Shown here piece by piece: positions 24,322-33,698 of a stretch of 64,000 nt of DNA (positions are counted from its first letter, which is position 1; each line of letters begins with the position of its first letter). The translations under genes and the position numbers were made by a program. A model generated the notes under the pieces. It was not told where the DNA came from. It searched no databases and worked only from the letters and a program-made list of their open reading frames with translations. The stretch is from Lachnospiraceae bacterium (GTDB lineage: Bacteria; Bacillota; Clostridia; Lachnospirales; Lachnospiraceae): the NCBI GenBank assembly GCA_009774175.1, contig VSNG01000004.1, forward strand, positions 64,690 to 128,689, in the 5' to 3' direction.

Positions 24322-25194
24322 ATGAATTATCAGTGGTATCCGGGACATATGATGAAAGCGAAACGGATGATGCAGGAAAACATCAGCCTGATTGATCTGG
24401 TGATTGAGCTGGTGGACGCAAGAGTTCCGCTTTCCAGCAGAAACCCGGATATTGACGAGCTTGGGAAAAATAAATCCCGGCTGATTCTTTTAAATAAATC
24501 AGATTTGGCGGACCCGGAGGAAAACAGACGCTGGATGGCATATTTTAAGGAGCGCGGATTTCATGTGCTGGAGATCAATGCCAGATCCGGGCAGGGGCTT
24601 CGTGCCATACAGCCGAAGGTGCAGGAGGCGTGCAGGGAGAAGATAGAGCGGGATAAAAAGAGGGGAATTAAAAACCGTCCCGTGCGGGCGATTGTGGTGG
24701 GCATTCCCAATGTGGGAAAGTCTACCTTTATCAATTCCTTTGCCGGAAAGGCCTGCGCAAAAACGGGAAATAAGCCGGGAGTGACAAAGGGCAAGCAGTG
24801 GATCAGGCTAAACAGGGAGCTGGAGTTCTTAGATACGCCGGGGATTTTGTGGCCCAGGTTTGAGAGTGAGGAAGTGGGAAAAAAGCTGGCCATGATCGGT
24901 TCCATGAACGATGATATTTTGCAGATGACGGAGCTTGCGTCAGAGCTTCTTTCTTGGCTTTTAGTGCATTACAGGGAGCCGCTGTTTGCGCGGTATCAGA
25001 TTACAGGGGAAGAAGAGGTTACGCCCGTTGAGATGCTTGCACTGATCTGTGAGAACCGCAGATGCTATAAAAAGGGGCAGGAGCCCGATTATGAAAAGGC
25101 GGCGGCCATACTGGTGGATGATTTCAGAAGCGGCAGGATAGGTAGAATAACATTGGAAATGTGTGGAAAAGGGCAGGAGGAAGAGCAGAAGTGA
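24322..25194 (+). CDS. rbgA: Ribosome biogenesis GTPase RbgA (YlqF)
   Basis: A 290-residue circularly permuted GTPase needed for late 50S assembly. Motifs come in permuted order: G4 LNKSD (about 57-61) before G1 GIPNVGKSTF (about 130-139) and G3 DTPG; it begins with the family's YQWYPGHMMKAKRMM. A C-terminal helical domain follows. ATG 24322 is preceded by GGAGG; the upstream GTG 24310 is less likely. Its stop overlaps the start of the second signal peptidase gene by four bases (GTGA), indicating translational coupling. Confidence 0.96.
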   Translation: MNYQWYPGHMMKAKRMMQENISLIDLVIELVDARVPLSSRNPDIDELGKNKSRLILLNKSDLADPEENRRWMAYFKERGFHVLEINARSGQGLRAIQPKVQEACREKIERDKKRGIKNRPVRAIVVGIPNVGKSTFINSFAGKACAKTGNKPGVTKGKQWIRLNRELEFLDTPGILWPRFESEEVGKKLAMIGSMNDDILQMTELASELLSWLLVHYREPLFARYQITGEEEVTPVEMLALICENRRCYKKGQEPDYEKAAAILVDDFRSGRIGRITLEMCGKGQEEEQK

Positions 25195-25730
25195 AGAGGG
25201 TATTACGTGAAATTTTAAACACCAGTCTGTATCTGCTGGGCGTTTTGTGTCTCGTTTATCTGGTGATTCATTTTGTGGGGCAGAGAACACAGGTGCAGGG
25301 CGATTCCATGGAACCGACGCTAAGCACGGAGGATAATTTGATTGTAGATAAGATCAGTTATCGGTTCCATGAGCCGGAACGCTATGACATTATTGTGTTT
25401 CCCTTTTTGGGGAAGGAAGAAACCTTTTATATCAAACGGATCATTGGTCTGCCGGGTGAGACGGTGCAGATTGACGAGGAGGGCAGCATCTATGTGGACG
25501 GCGAAGTGATCGACGACTTTTACGGCAGGGAGATCATTCAGGATCCGGGCAGGGCATCCGAGCCGATTACGCTGGGGGAAGGGGAATATTTTGTACTGGG
25601 GGATAACAGAAATAACAGTACCGACAGCAGAGAGCCCAGTGTGGGTAATATCAGGAGAGAACACATTATAGGAAGAGCCTGGCTTCGGATCTGGCCGCTT
25701 GAAAAGTTTGGCTTGATAAAGCACAGGTAA
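25191..25730 (+). CDS. lepB: Signal peptidase I (second copy)
   Basis: A 179-residue type I signal peptidase with one N-terminal transmembrane helix (about 10-30), Ser in QGDSMEPTL, Lys in YIKRIIGLPGE, and VLGDNRNNSTDSREPSVG at the C-terminal box. The protein starts at GTG 25191, overlapping the rbgA stop, with AGGAGG 11 nt upstream. It differs from the first copy in its shorter N-terminus and in residues around the catalytic Lys, so the pair is not a very recent duplication. Two or more type I peptidases are common in Gram-positives. Confidence 0.94.
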   Translation: MKRVLREILNTSLYLLGVLCLVYLVIHFVGQRTQVQGDSMEPTLSTEDNLIVDKISYRFHEPERYDIIVFPFLGKEETFYIKRIIGLPGETVQIDEEGSIYVDGEVIDDFYGREIIQDPGRASEPITLGEGEYFVLGDNRNNSTDSREPSVGNIRREHIIGRAWLRIWPLEKFGLIKHR

Positions 25731-25800
25731 CGGTGGAAAATCTTAAATAGCTATGCGGGTGCCGCTTGGCGTACCCGGAATGGACGCGGGGGCAGGGAGA

Positions 25801-26571
25801 ATGGCGGAAAAGATTGGAATAATAAGGAGAAAATTACAGGCGGCGGATATCAGTGAGCTGCCTGTTTTGCTTTCGGTGTATGAGACGGACGAACGGGCGG
25901 GAGTGCAGGCGGAAATCGCTAGGGCAAAAAAGAGGATTGCGGCTTACGAAAAAGAGGTAAAGCGGACCCAGGCGCTGCAGCAGTATGAGAGAGAGTACGC
26001 CGCGTATGCCCATATCTGCGGGATTGACGAGGTGGGCAGAGGGCCCCTTGCGGGCCCGGTGGTTGCAGGCGCGGTAATTTTGCCAAAAGATTGTGATATT
26101 TTATATATCAATGATTCCAAGAAACTCTCCGAAAAAAAGAGAGAGGAGCTTTACGATATTATCATGGAAAAAGCGGTGGCTGTTGGGCTTGGCTACAGTA
26201 CGCCTGAAAGAATTGACGAGATTAATATTTTGCAGGCAACCTATGAGGCCATGCGTGAAGCCATCGGGAAACTGGCGGTGACGCCGGATCTTTTGTTAAA
26301 CGACGCAGTGACCATACCGGAGGTAACTGTCCGGCAGGTGCCCATTATCAAGGGAGACGCGAAGAGTATTTCCATCGGTGCGGCCAGCATTGTGGCGAAA
26401 GTGACGAGAGACCGGCTTATGGTACAGTATGATGAGGTTTATCCGATGTACGGCTTTGCGTCCAATAAGGGATATGGCGCCAGGGCGCACATAGAGGCGC
26501 TCGAAAAGTTCGGGCCCTGTCCCATTCACAGAAAATCCTTTATTACACATTTTTGCGAGGTGTCAGATTGA
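25801..26571 (+). CDS. rnhB: Ribonuclease HII
   Basis: A 256-residue enzyme that cuts RNA in RNA:DNA hybrids and misincorporated ribonucleotides. The catalytic domain (about 75-256) carries ICGIDEVGRGPLAGPVVAGAV with the paired Asp-Glu, then NDSKKLSEKKR, LLLND, and ASIVAKVTRDRLM with the last Asp. The N-terminal 70 residues form a helical extension seen in many Firmicute RnhB proteins. ATG 25801 follows GGGGGCAGGGAG. The YlqG-like gene starts inside its stop codon region. Confidence 0.95.
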   Translation: MAEKIGIIRRKLQAADISELPVLLSVYETDERAGVQAEIARAKKRIAAYEKEVKRTQALQQYEREYAAYAHICGIDEVGRGPLAGPVVAGAVILPKDCDILYINDSKKLSEKKREELYDIIMEKAVAVGLGYSTPERIDEINILQATYEAMREAIGKLAVTPDLLLNDAVTIPEVTVRQVPIIKGDAKSISIGAASIVAKVTRDRLMVQYDEVYPMYGFASNKGYGARAHIEALEKFGPCPIHRKSFITHFCEVSD

Positions 26572-28364
26572 ATCTGGGAAATATTTTTAAAAAAGAGAGT
26601 CAGAGAGTGAGGGCGGGCGATGTGGTCAGGGCGCCGGAATCCGTGGGAAAGGGAGAACGGCTGATGCGCCTGCAAAACGAGGTGCGGAATTTAAAACCGG
26701 GCCAGACGATACAGGGAACGGTGGTCAGCAGAAACGGCAACTCCGTACAGATTGAGCTGGCGCAGGATTTTGCCATTAACGCCAAGCTTGATCAGAGCGT
26801 GAGTCTGGCGCTTGGACAGATGATGAGCTTTGAGGTGAAGGCCAACAGCAGTTCTCTGATGTCGCTTGCGCCTCTGTACACCAATACGGCCAATACGGCC
26901 ACAATCCTGCGGGCTCTGGCGGCGGCCGGTCTGCCGGAAACCAGCGCTAACATGGAAATGGTAGCCAAAATGATGGAAGAGGGCATGCCCATAGATAAGG
27001 AATCCATTTTGAATATGAGCAGGACGCTTTTGGAGTTTCCTGGGCAGAATCCGGCTTCCCTCATACAGATGACCAGGCTGGGGCTTTCCGTGACGGCAGA
27101 AAGCATCGAACAATTTGAGCAGTATCAGAACGCAAACCATCAGATTCTGGGCAGTGCAGAGACGATTATGGAAGAACTGCCGCAGGTGTTTCAGGCGCTT
27201 GTGAGCGAGGGACAGGGAGATAAGGCGCTGGCTTTTTACAGTGCGGTAATAGATATCTTTATGGAAAACGGCGCGCAGGACGGTCTGGTTACGGTGCAGC
27301 AGGCCGTGGACGGGGAGGCGCAGACGGAGGAGACGACTTCTCAGACGACGGTGCAGACAGAATCGCAGGCGACTGAGAATACAGGAAACGAGCAGGCAGG
27401 AAAGACAGCGCAGGTAGTGGCGGAAGCGCTGAAAGAGACCGGGCTGCCCGAGGGGGCGCAAACAGAAGAACAGACGGCAAACACATCCGCCGAGGCAAAA
27501 GCTTCGGAAGAAGGCGCACAGGCGGCAGGGCGTGAGCCTGTGCTTTCACAGGGGCAGTGGGAACGCCTCGGAGACACATTGCGGGGGCTTGGCGCAAGCG
27601 AGGAGATGACGGCGCAGATTAAAAACGGCCAGTTACCGGCCAAGGAGGTACTGCAGCTGATTCGCCATCTTCTGACGGGAGCGCAGAAGAAGGATGTGCC
27701 GGATCAGGCCCTGCAAAGACTTCTGTTGGGAAATGAATTTAAGACGCTGTTAAAAGACCAGATAGGGCGGCAGTGGACGATAGAACCGAAGGACGTAGCG
27801 GATAAAAGACAGGTGGAACAGCTTTACGAAAGGATCAGGGAGCAGACAGCAAGACTTACGCAGGCTCTGGAGACAGCGGGAAAGGGCGATACGCCTGTGG
27901 CGAGAAGCGTGCAAAATCTGCAAAACAATGTGGATTTTATGAATCAGATGAATCATTTATACACATATGTGCAGCTGCCGCTCAAAATGCTTGGGAACAA
28001 TGCCCACGGCGATCTCTACGTTTATACAAACAAAAAGAATCTGGCGGCCAGGGACGGCCAGGTAAGCGCGCTTCTGCATCTGGATATGGAGCATCTTGGC
28101 CCCCTTGACGTCTACGTGACCATGAAGGAGAAGCAGGTATCCACCAATTTCACGGTGGCGGATGAATACGTTCTGGATCTGATCGGGGATAATATTGAGA
28201 TTTTAAATAAGAGACTGGAAGGCAGGGGGTATTCCCTTAAGGCGCAGATGCATGTAAAGGAGGATGCGGGAGAGGAAGAGGAGTCCACGATTATGCAGAC
28301 TCTTCTGCATCAGCAGAAAAATATTTCGGTATTAAGCAGGACGTCCTTTGATATGCGGGCATAG
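26568..28364 (+). CDS. ylqG: FliK-like protein (YlqG type)
   Basis: A 598-residue protein located between rnhB and ylqH, the same place as Bacillus subtilis ylqG. Middle part (about 240-330) is rich in Gln, Thr, Ala and Glu and probably disordered. The C-terminal 130 residues resemble the flagellar hook-length control FliK C-terminal domain (LYTYVQLPLKMLGNNAHGDLYVY..., LLHLDMEHLGPLDVYVTM, ending near a late helix). The start is TTG 26568 (GAGGTG 5 nt upstream), overlapping the rnhB stop as TTGA. No other flagellar genes are nearby. Its role is unknown; a link with the FlhB-like protein next door is likely from the pairing. Confidence 0.75.
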   Translation: MNLGNIFKKESQRVRAGDVVRAPESVGKGERLMRLQNEVRNLKPGQTIQGTVVSRNGNSVQIELAQDFAINAKLDQSVSLALGQMMSFEVKANSSSLMSLAPLYTNTANTATILRALAAAGLPETSANMEMVAKMMEEGMPIDKESILNMSRTLLEFPGQNPASLIQMTRLGLSVTAESIEQFEQYQNANHQILGSAETIMEELPQVFQALVSEGQGDKALAFYSAVIDIFMENGAQDGLVTVQQAVDGEAQTEETTSQTTVQTESQATENTGNEQAGKTAQVVAEALKETGLPEGAQTEEQTANTSAEAKASEEGAQAAGREPVLSQGQWERLGDTLRGLGASEEMTAQIKNGQLPAKEVLQLIRHLLTGAQKKDVPDQALQRLLLGNEFKTLLKDQIGRQWTIEPKDVADKRQVEQLYERIREQTARLTQALETAGKGDTPVARSVQNLQNNVDFMNQMNHLYTYVQLPLKMLGNNAHGDLYVYTNKKNLAARDGQVSALLHLDMEHLGPLDVYVTMKEKQVSTNFTVADEYVLDLIGDNIEILNKRLEGRGYSLKAQMHVKEDAGEEEESTIMQTLLHQQKNISVLSRTSFDMRA

Positions 28365-28417
28365 TGTGAGAAAACAGGGCAATGTTCCCCGTATGGAAAG
28401 ATGAAGAGGGTGAGCGA

Positions 28418-28717
28418 ATGGCGGAAAAGAAGCAGGAGAAGGAAAAAGTCAAACAGGCGATAGCGCTTGAGTACGACCCGGATGACGAAGCCCCGCGCGT
28501 CATAGCTTCGGGAAGAGGGGCGCTTGCGGAGCGGATCATCGAGCGGGCGAAAGAGGCGGATGTGCCGGTACACAGAGACGATAAACTGGCGGATACCCTT
28601 TCCCGGCTGGAAATCGGGGATATGATTCCGCCCGAGCTGTACGAGGTGGTGGCGGAGATCCTGATTTTTGTGGATTCCATGGATAAGGTTAAGGCCAAGA
28701 TGGCAAAGGGTACATGA
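28418..28717 (+). CDS. ylqH: FlhB C-terminal-like protein (YlqH/FlhX type)
   Basis: A 99-residue cytosolic protein matching the cytoplasmic domain of the FlhB/EscU export switch: KQAIALEYDPDDEAPRVIASGRGALAERIIERAKEADVPVHRDDKLADTL. In place of the self-cleaving NPTH loop of full FlhB it has the segment DPDDEAPR, so no autocleavage is expected. It lacks the four membrane helices. Together with the preceding FliK-like gene it forms the ylqG-ylqH pair also found in Bacillus. ATG 28418 is preceded by GAGGGTGAG. The 3' end overlaps yraN by four bases. Confidence 0.88.
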   Translation: MAEKKQEKEKVKQAIALEYDPDDEAPRVIASGRGALAERIIERAKEADVPVHRDDKLADTLSRLEIGDMIPPELYEVVAEILIFVDSMDKVKAKMAKGT

Positions 28718-29073
28718 GAATGAATACGAGAGCGACAGGGGCACAGAAGGAAGAACAGGTCTGTGCCTGTTTACTTTCAGAGGACGTGCGCATTGTAGCG
28801 CGCAATTTTCGAAACAGACAGGGTGAAATTGATATTATAGGGTATGACGGGCCTTACCTTGTCTTTTTCGAGGTGAAATACCGATCGGGGAAAAGCAGGG
28901 GCAGCGCGGCGGAGGCTGTGGGAGCTGCCAAGCAGAGGAAAATATGCCGGGTGGCGGACTATTACCGTTTTCTCCATCACTGTGCGGAGGATACGCCTCT
29001 GCGGTTTGACGTGGTGGCGGTGGACGGGGATAACATGCAGTGGATCAAAAACGCCTTCGACTACGTGCGATAG
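28714..29073 (+). CDS. yraN: YraN family (UPF0102) nuclease-fold protein
   Basis: A 119-residue protein of the UPF0102/YraN family, which has a restriction endonuclease-like fold. The Glu, Asp and EVK signature is clear in QGEIDIIGYDGPYLVFFEVKYR. Activity has not been firmly established for the family; it is often encoded next to rnhB, as here with only the ylqGH pair between. The start codon overlaps the ylqH stop (ATGA). The alternative ATG is two codons later. Confidence 0.93.
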   Translation: MRMNTRATGAQKEEQVCACLLSEDVRIVARNFRNRQGEIDIIGYDGPYLVFFEVKYRSGKSRGSAAEAVGAAKQRKICRVADYYRFLHHCAEDTPLRFDVVAVDGDNMQWIKNAFDYVR

Positions 29074-29150
29074 CAATGAGCAAAACCGCAGTTTTTTCGA
29101 GTGGCGCACAAAACGGGGGCAACGAGCAAAACCACAGAAAGGAAATAAAA

Positions 29151-30005
29151 ATGGACTGGTACAGACATGAAAACAAAAGGCAGGTGCGGATCAACAGGCA
29201 GGGAGAAATGGTTTTTCTCACGTTTCCCATATTGGAACGGCAGGAGTGGGTGAACCATCTGTTTACCACAAGAATGGGCGGGGTGAGCGAGGGGATTTAC
29301 AATTCCATGAATTTAAGCTACACCAGAGGAGACAGAAAGGAAGCGGTGGACGAAAACTACAGGCGCGTTGCAGACGCGCTTCATTGCTGTGTGGAGGATA
29401 TTGTCTGCTCCGACCAGACCCATACGACCAATCTGCGGGTAGTGGGCAGGGCGGATGGCGGAAAGGGCATTATCCGCAGAAGGGATTATACGGATGTGGA
29501 CGGTCTTCTTACCGATGAGCCGGGGGTTTATCTGGCTGCCTTTTTTGCGGACTGCGTGCCTTTGTATTTTGTGGATACGAAAAGACATGCCGTAGCCCTT
29601 GCCCATTCCGGCTGGCGGGGGACGGTGGGACGTATGGGACGCTGCGTGACGGAGAAGATGAAGGAGGCCTTCGGTACGGAGCCAGTCGATCTTGTGGCGG
29701 TGATCGGGCCGTCCATCTGTCAGGCCTGTTACGAAGTCAGTGAAGACGTAGCGGAGGCCTTTGCCGCCGAGTTCAGGCGGTCCGGACAGGAGCAGGAGAT
29801 TTTGCAGGCCAAAGGGGGCGGCAAATATCAGCTGGATCTGTGGCGTGCAAACGAGATTGTGCTTACGGAGGCAGGACTTTTGCCGGAGCGGATTCAGGTG
29901 ACGGATCTGTGCACCTGTCATAACCCCAGGTATCTTTTTTCCCATCGTGCAAGCCATGGGCAGCGCGGCAATCTGGGCGCTTTTCTGGGACTGCGCGCAA
30001 ATTAA
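29151..30005 (+). CDS. pgeF: PgeF/YfiH laccase-domain protein (DUF152)
   Basis: A 284-residue protein of the LACC1/YfiH family. The metal and catalytic His-Cys-His residues are in SDQTHTTNL, FADCVPLYF and AHSGWRGTV. Bacterial members act as purine nucleoside phosphorylase/adenosine deaminase-like enzymes and remove aberrant peptidoglycan precursors (PgeF). ATG 29151 is preceded by AAAGGAAA; the longer frame from 29040 overlaps yraN and has no family match. A 77-nt gap with two GAGCAAAACC blocks separates it from yraN. Confidence 0.9.
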   Translation: MDWYRHENKRQVRINRQGEMVFLTFPILERQEWVNHLFTTRMGGVSEGIYNSMNLSYTRGDRKEAVDENYRRVADALHCCVEDIVCSDQTHTTNLRVVGRADGGKGIIRRRDYTDVDGLLTDEPGVYLAAFFADCVPLYFVDTKRHAVALAHSGWRGTVGRMGRCVTEKMKEAFGTEPVDLVAVIGPSICQACYEVSEDVAEAFAAEFRRSGQEQEILQAKGGGKYQLDLWRANEIVLTEAGLLPERIQVTDLCTCHNPRYLFSHRASHGQRGNLGAFLGLRAN

Positions 30006-30050
30006 GAGAAACTTAATGAAATTCCCATCTATTCCTTTATGATTTAGTGT

Positions 30051-30068
30051 TTTACTGTTTATAGTAAA
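30051..30068 (+). promoter_or_regulatory. Inverted repeat at the promoter of the two-component system
   Basis: TTTACT-N6-AGTAAA, with TATAGT inside it as a likely -10 box and TTATGA 17 bp upstream as a weak -35. A binding site for a regulator, possibly the response regulator encoded just downstream, is plausible. Confidence 0.4.
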
Positions 30069-30134
30069 GTACGGCGAGTATAAACCGAGGTTTAGCAGAC
30101 TGTATCGAATTTATTTAACAAAGCGGAGGAAGCC

Positions 30135-30830
30135 ATGGCTAATATACTGGTATGTGACGACGACAGAGAGATTGTGGATGCAATCGAAATCTATCTTTTA
30201 CAGGAGGGCTACACCATCTATAAGGCATATAACGGGCAGGAGGCAATTCAGATCCTGAAGGAGCAGCAGATTCATCTGCTCCTGATTGATATCATGATGC
30301 CGAAGCTGGACGGGATTCATGCCACCTTAAAAATCCGGGAGTATTCCAGCGTTCCCATTATTTTTCTGTCGGCAAAGTCGGAAGACAACGACAAGATTCT
30401 GGGGTTGAATATCGGTGCGGACGACTATATTACCAAGCCCTTTAATCCCCAGGAACTGGTGGCCAGGGTGAAGTCGAACCTTCGCAGATACACGATGCTG
30501 GGAAATCTAAACACCGAGAACAACGCGCTTTTTCAGGTAGGAGGGCTGTGCATCAACGACGACACCAAGGAGGTGACGGTGGATGGAGAGAGTGTGAAGC
30601 TGACGCCTATCGAGTACAATATTTTACTTCTGCTTGTGAAAAACTGCGGCCGTGTGTTCTCCATTAACCAGATCTATGAGAGCATCTGGAATGAGGAGGC
30701 CATCGGCGCGGACAATACGGTGGCAGTACATATCAGACATATCCGGGAGAAGATTGAGATTAATCCCAAGGAACCCAGATATCTCAAAGTGGTCTGGGGT
30801 ATCGGCTATAAAGTTGAGAAGGACACTTGA
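30135..30830 (+). CDS. OmpR/PhoB-type response regulator
   Basis: A 231-residue two-component regulator. The receiver domain (1-120) has the acidic pair DD at 8-9, phospho-acceptor Asp52 (LLLIDIMMPKLDG) and the conserved Lys in FLSAKSED. The C-terminal winged helix (about 130-231) includes VKLTPIEYNILLLL and GADNTVAVHIRHIREKI. GCGGAGG lies before the ATG. The histidine kinase gene follows directly, so this is its cognate regulator. Targets are unknown; the palindrome upstream suggests autoregulation. Confidence 0.94.
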   Translation: MANILVCDDDREIVDAIEIYLLQEGYTIYKAYNGQEAIQILKEQQIHLLLIDIMMPKLDGIHATLKIREYSSVPIIFLSAKSEDNDKILGLNIGADDYITKPFNPQELVARVKSNLRRYTMLGNLNTENNALFQVGGLCINDDTKEVTVDGESVKLTPIEYNILLLLVKNCGRVFSINQIYESIWNEEAIGADNTVAVHIRHIREKIEINPKEPRYLKVVWGIGYKVEKDT

Positions 30831-30853
30831 CGGGAGCACTGAAAGGAAGGGAT

Positions 30854-33682
30854 ATGGAAATGGAAAATACACAGCGCGAAGATATGACAGGGATGGTCGG
30901 GCAGGAGAATATGGCAGAGACGGCCGGACAGGATATGACAGAGACAGCCGGACAGGAAGAAGAAATACAGCTGCCGCAGAAGAAGGGAAGAAAGGAAAGA
31001 AAACAGAAAAGGACAAGGCGGAGAGGAAGCGGACGCGGTCTCAGAGCTATCCTGCGCTTTGTGCAGCACGCCGCATTGGCGGCTATGGTATTTTCTATAA
31101 TCGCTATCACGGTAAGCACTACCGTGCAGATCAGCGGGAGTCGTGCACAGAACAGACTGAGTTTTACCGTGTATCCTGATCCGGGGACGTCTTTTGAGGA
31201 GTCGGAGACGTTCAACAGGCTTTTCGGTTTCGCCCTGGCGGATATTGTGCGCATGGGCGTGGTAAGCAGCCAGCTGGAGACGGAGGGTGTCTTTGACGGC
31301 GGCAGGCTTGTGGATGTGACAGCCTATAATCACCGCGATTCTGTGGCTCCCGAGCAGTATGTGACGGCGGTTTATAAGCTGGAGGATCTGCTTAAGTGGC
31401 AAAACCATGGTTTCACCTTTTCTACCATACAGGAGGATGAAAAGGCGGCGGATTTTCTGTCCGGCGGCACGCGGATGACGATCATCGGAGGGAGGTCCAC
31501 GGATAAGGAAATTGAGGCGGACAAAGTCCGAAACGCAGAGATTGTGGTTGAATATACAGAATATGCTGACGATTCCGGCTTTGTGGAGGATTATCAGCCA
31601 ATCGGGGATCTGGAGAACCATGCTGGGACAGCAGCCGCAGACGAGAATGCGCTGGCAGGGGATGAGAATACGGCGGCAGGGGCAGAAGATGCGGAAGAAG
31701 TAACAAAGTATGAGTACGAAGTGCTTGTGAACCGTTATAAGACGGCGGAAGGCAAAAACCTGGAGGAGTACGCGTCCAACTGGAATGAGTACTACGAGCT
31801 GGTTCACAATGTGCAGCAAGCAGCTGAAAGCCTTGCCTACAATTATAATGAATACGTGGAGTACAACGACTATTACAGCACGGAAAATTCCAATCTGCGC
31901 TATATGATTGTGATGCATGCCGGGGAGGATGTAAAGTATTACAGCAATATGGATAAGGGAAGTCCTTATTGGAAAAAGGTCATGCAGATTATGACGGACC
32001 TGTATGAAAAAGGGGACGAAACGAAGCTGCCGCATGAGAAATTTATCTATTACAACGCGGCGGACATGACTTTTATGACGAATACGAACATAAAGGGGGA
32101 GACTCTGCGGCAGATTTTACAAGAGTACGATTATGCCTACCCGGAGGATTTCAGGATATGGGTCAATGTGGACGCCTCCTATTCAGCCAGAGACGGTTTT
32201 GCCCAGGCGAAAGAATATCTGCCGAATCTCTGGCTTTGGGTGGCGACGGCGATTATTTTCGGTCTGCTGTATCTGTTTCTGTTTGTCTATCAGACGGTAG
32301 TGACGGGAAAAGAGTATGATGAGGAGGGAGTAAAGCAGATCCGGCTGAACGGATTTGACAGGATTCCAACGGAGGGCGCTCTGCTCATTGCCTTTGGCGC
32401 GGCGTTGATGGCGGGCTGGATACTGGTGGTGGTGAATGAGGTTGTCGGGTGCGATCCCACGGATATAGAATATTTTCGAGTGGCAATGAATGAAGACTGG
32501 TTTATCGTGTCGCTGACGGTGATAGTCTTTGCGGCGGATATGCTTTTTACCTTTTTCTTCTACAGTCTGGTCAGGAGGATAAAAGCGGGAATGCTGATTA
32601 AAAATTCTTACCTGTACCGTCTGCTGCTTCGGTTAAAGAGGTTTGTCTGGAAGGTGTATGACAACAGCGGTATTGTTCTGCGCACCTGGGTGCCATACTG
32701 TGTCTTTCTGGCGTTTAATCTTTTCGTGCTTTTGCTGGCTTTGGAAACGGGGAATCTGCTTCTGGTGCTGTTCGCGGGCGCAATAGATATTGTTGTTGGT
32801 ATTCTGCTTTACAAGGATGCCGGAGAGAGGCAGGGCATTGTGAAAGGGATAGAGACCATAGCCGGAGGCGAAGTCGAGCATCAGATTGATACGGAAGAGC
32901 TGCACGGAGATAACAAAGTTCTGGCAAACTCCGTCAACAGCATCGGAAAAGGCATCAAGGAGGCCGTGGAGATCAGTATGAAGGATGAGCGTATGAAAGC
33001 TGACCTGATTACCAATGTGTCCCACGACATTAAGACGCCGCTGACCTCCATCATAAATTATGTGGATCTGCTGAAAAGAGAGCAGGTGGATAATGAAAAG
33101 GTACAAAACTATATCCGTGTGCTGGATGAAAAGTCCCAGCGGCTAAAACAGCTTACGGACGATCTGGTGGAGGCGAGTAAGATTACCTCCGGCAATATCA
33201 GCTTTGATTTTGAGCGGATTAACATGACGGAGCTTTTGAATCAGACAATCGGGGAGTTTTCCGAAAAGTTTGAGAAGAAAAATCTCACCACGGTGATGAA
33301 TGTGAATGTCCGGGATGCGGTAATCGAGGCGGACAGCCGCAGGATCTGGCGGGTGATGGAGAATCTGTTTAATAATGTATTCAAGTACGCCATGCCGGGC
33401 ACCAGAGTGTATGTGAGCATGGGTAAGCCGGAGAAGGGAGCGCCGCAGGAAGAGGATCAGATTGAGATTTCCATTAAAAATATTTCTGAAAATCCTTTGA
33501 ACTGCAGGCCGGAAGAACTGACGGAGCGGTTTATCAGGGGAGACGAATCCAGAACCACGGAAGGAAGCGGGCTGGGCCTGTCCATTGCCAAGAATCTGAC
33601 CATAGCGCAGAAGGGCAGCTTTGAAATCGCGCTGGACGGCGATTTGTTTAAGGTATTTTTAACCTTCCCGGTGGCAAAATAG
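30854..33682 (+). CDS. Large sensor histidine kinase
   Basis: A 942-residue kinase. It starts with a cytosolic tail of near-repeats (MTGMVGQENMAETAGQDMTE) and a very basic stretch, a first helix (about 72-92), an extracytoplasmic domain of about 365 residues, then a helix near 460-480 and four more by 650, a HAMP-like segment, the HisKA box with His724 (NVSHDIKTPLTS) and an ATPase domain ending with the G box EGSGLGLSIAKNL. The multi-helix block between sensor and HisKA is unusual and may be a second sensing module. ATG 30854 (AAAGGAAGG upstream) is preferred over TTG 30827, which overlaps the regulator. The signal is unknown. A terminator follows. Confidence 0.9.
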   Translation: MEMENTQREDMTGMVGQENMAETAGQDMTETAGQEEEIQLPQKKGRKERKQKRTRRRGSGRGLRAILRFVQHAALAAMVFSIIAITVSTTVQISGSRAQNRLSFTVYPDPGTSFEESETFNRLFGFALADIVRMGVVSSQLETEGVFDGGRLVDVTAYNHRDSVAPEQYVTAVYKLEDLLKWQNHGFTFSTIQEDEKAADFLSGGTRMTIIGGRSTDKEIEADKVRNAEIVVEYTEYADDSGFVEDYQPIGDLENHAGTAAADENALAGDENTAAGAEDAEEVTKYEYEVLVNRYKTAEGKNLEEYASNWNEYYELVHNVQQAAESLAYNYNEYVEYNDYYSTENSNLRYMIVMHAGEDVKYYSNMDKGSPYWKKVMQIMTDLYEKGDETKLPHEKFIYYNAADMTFMTNTNIKGETLRQILQEYDYAYPEDFRIWVNVDASYSARDGFAQAKEYLPNLWLWVATAIIFGLLYLFLFVYQTVVTGKEYDEEGVKQIRLNGFDRIPTEGALLIAFGAALMAGWILVVVNEVVGCDPTDIEYFRVAMNEDWFIVSLTVIVFAADMLFTFFFYSLVRRIKAGMLIKNSYLYRLLLRLKRFVWKVYDNSGIVLRTWVPYCVFLAFNLFVLLLALETGNLLLVLFAGAIDIVVGILLYKDAGERQGIVKGIETIAGGEVEHQIDTEELHGDNKVLANSVNSIGKGIKEAVEISMKDERMKADLITNVSHDIKTPLTSIINYVDLLKREQVDNEKVQNYIRVLDEKSQRLKQLTDDLVEASKITSGNISFDFERINMTELLNQTIGEFSEKFEKKNLTTVMNVNVRDAVIEADSRRIWRVMENLFNNVFKYAMPGTRVYVSMGKPEKGAPQEEDQIEISIKNISENPLNCRPEELTERFIRGDESRTTEGSGLGLSIAKNLTIAQKGSFEIALDGDLFKVFLTFPVAK

Positions 33683-33698
33683 GAAGAGGGATAAAACG

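Noticed and set aside
30806..32035. 409-codon minus-strand frame within the sensor kinase gene
   Set aside because: Antisense to the kinase; composition rich in Leu, His and Ile as expected for a shadow frame; no domain or ribosome binding site.
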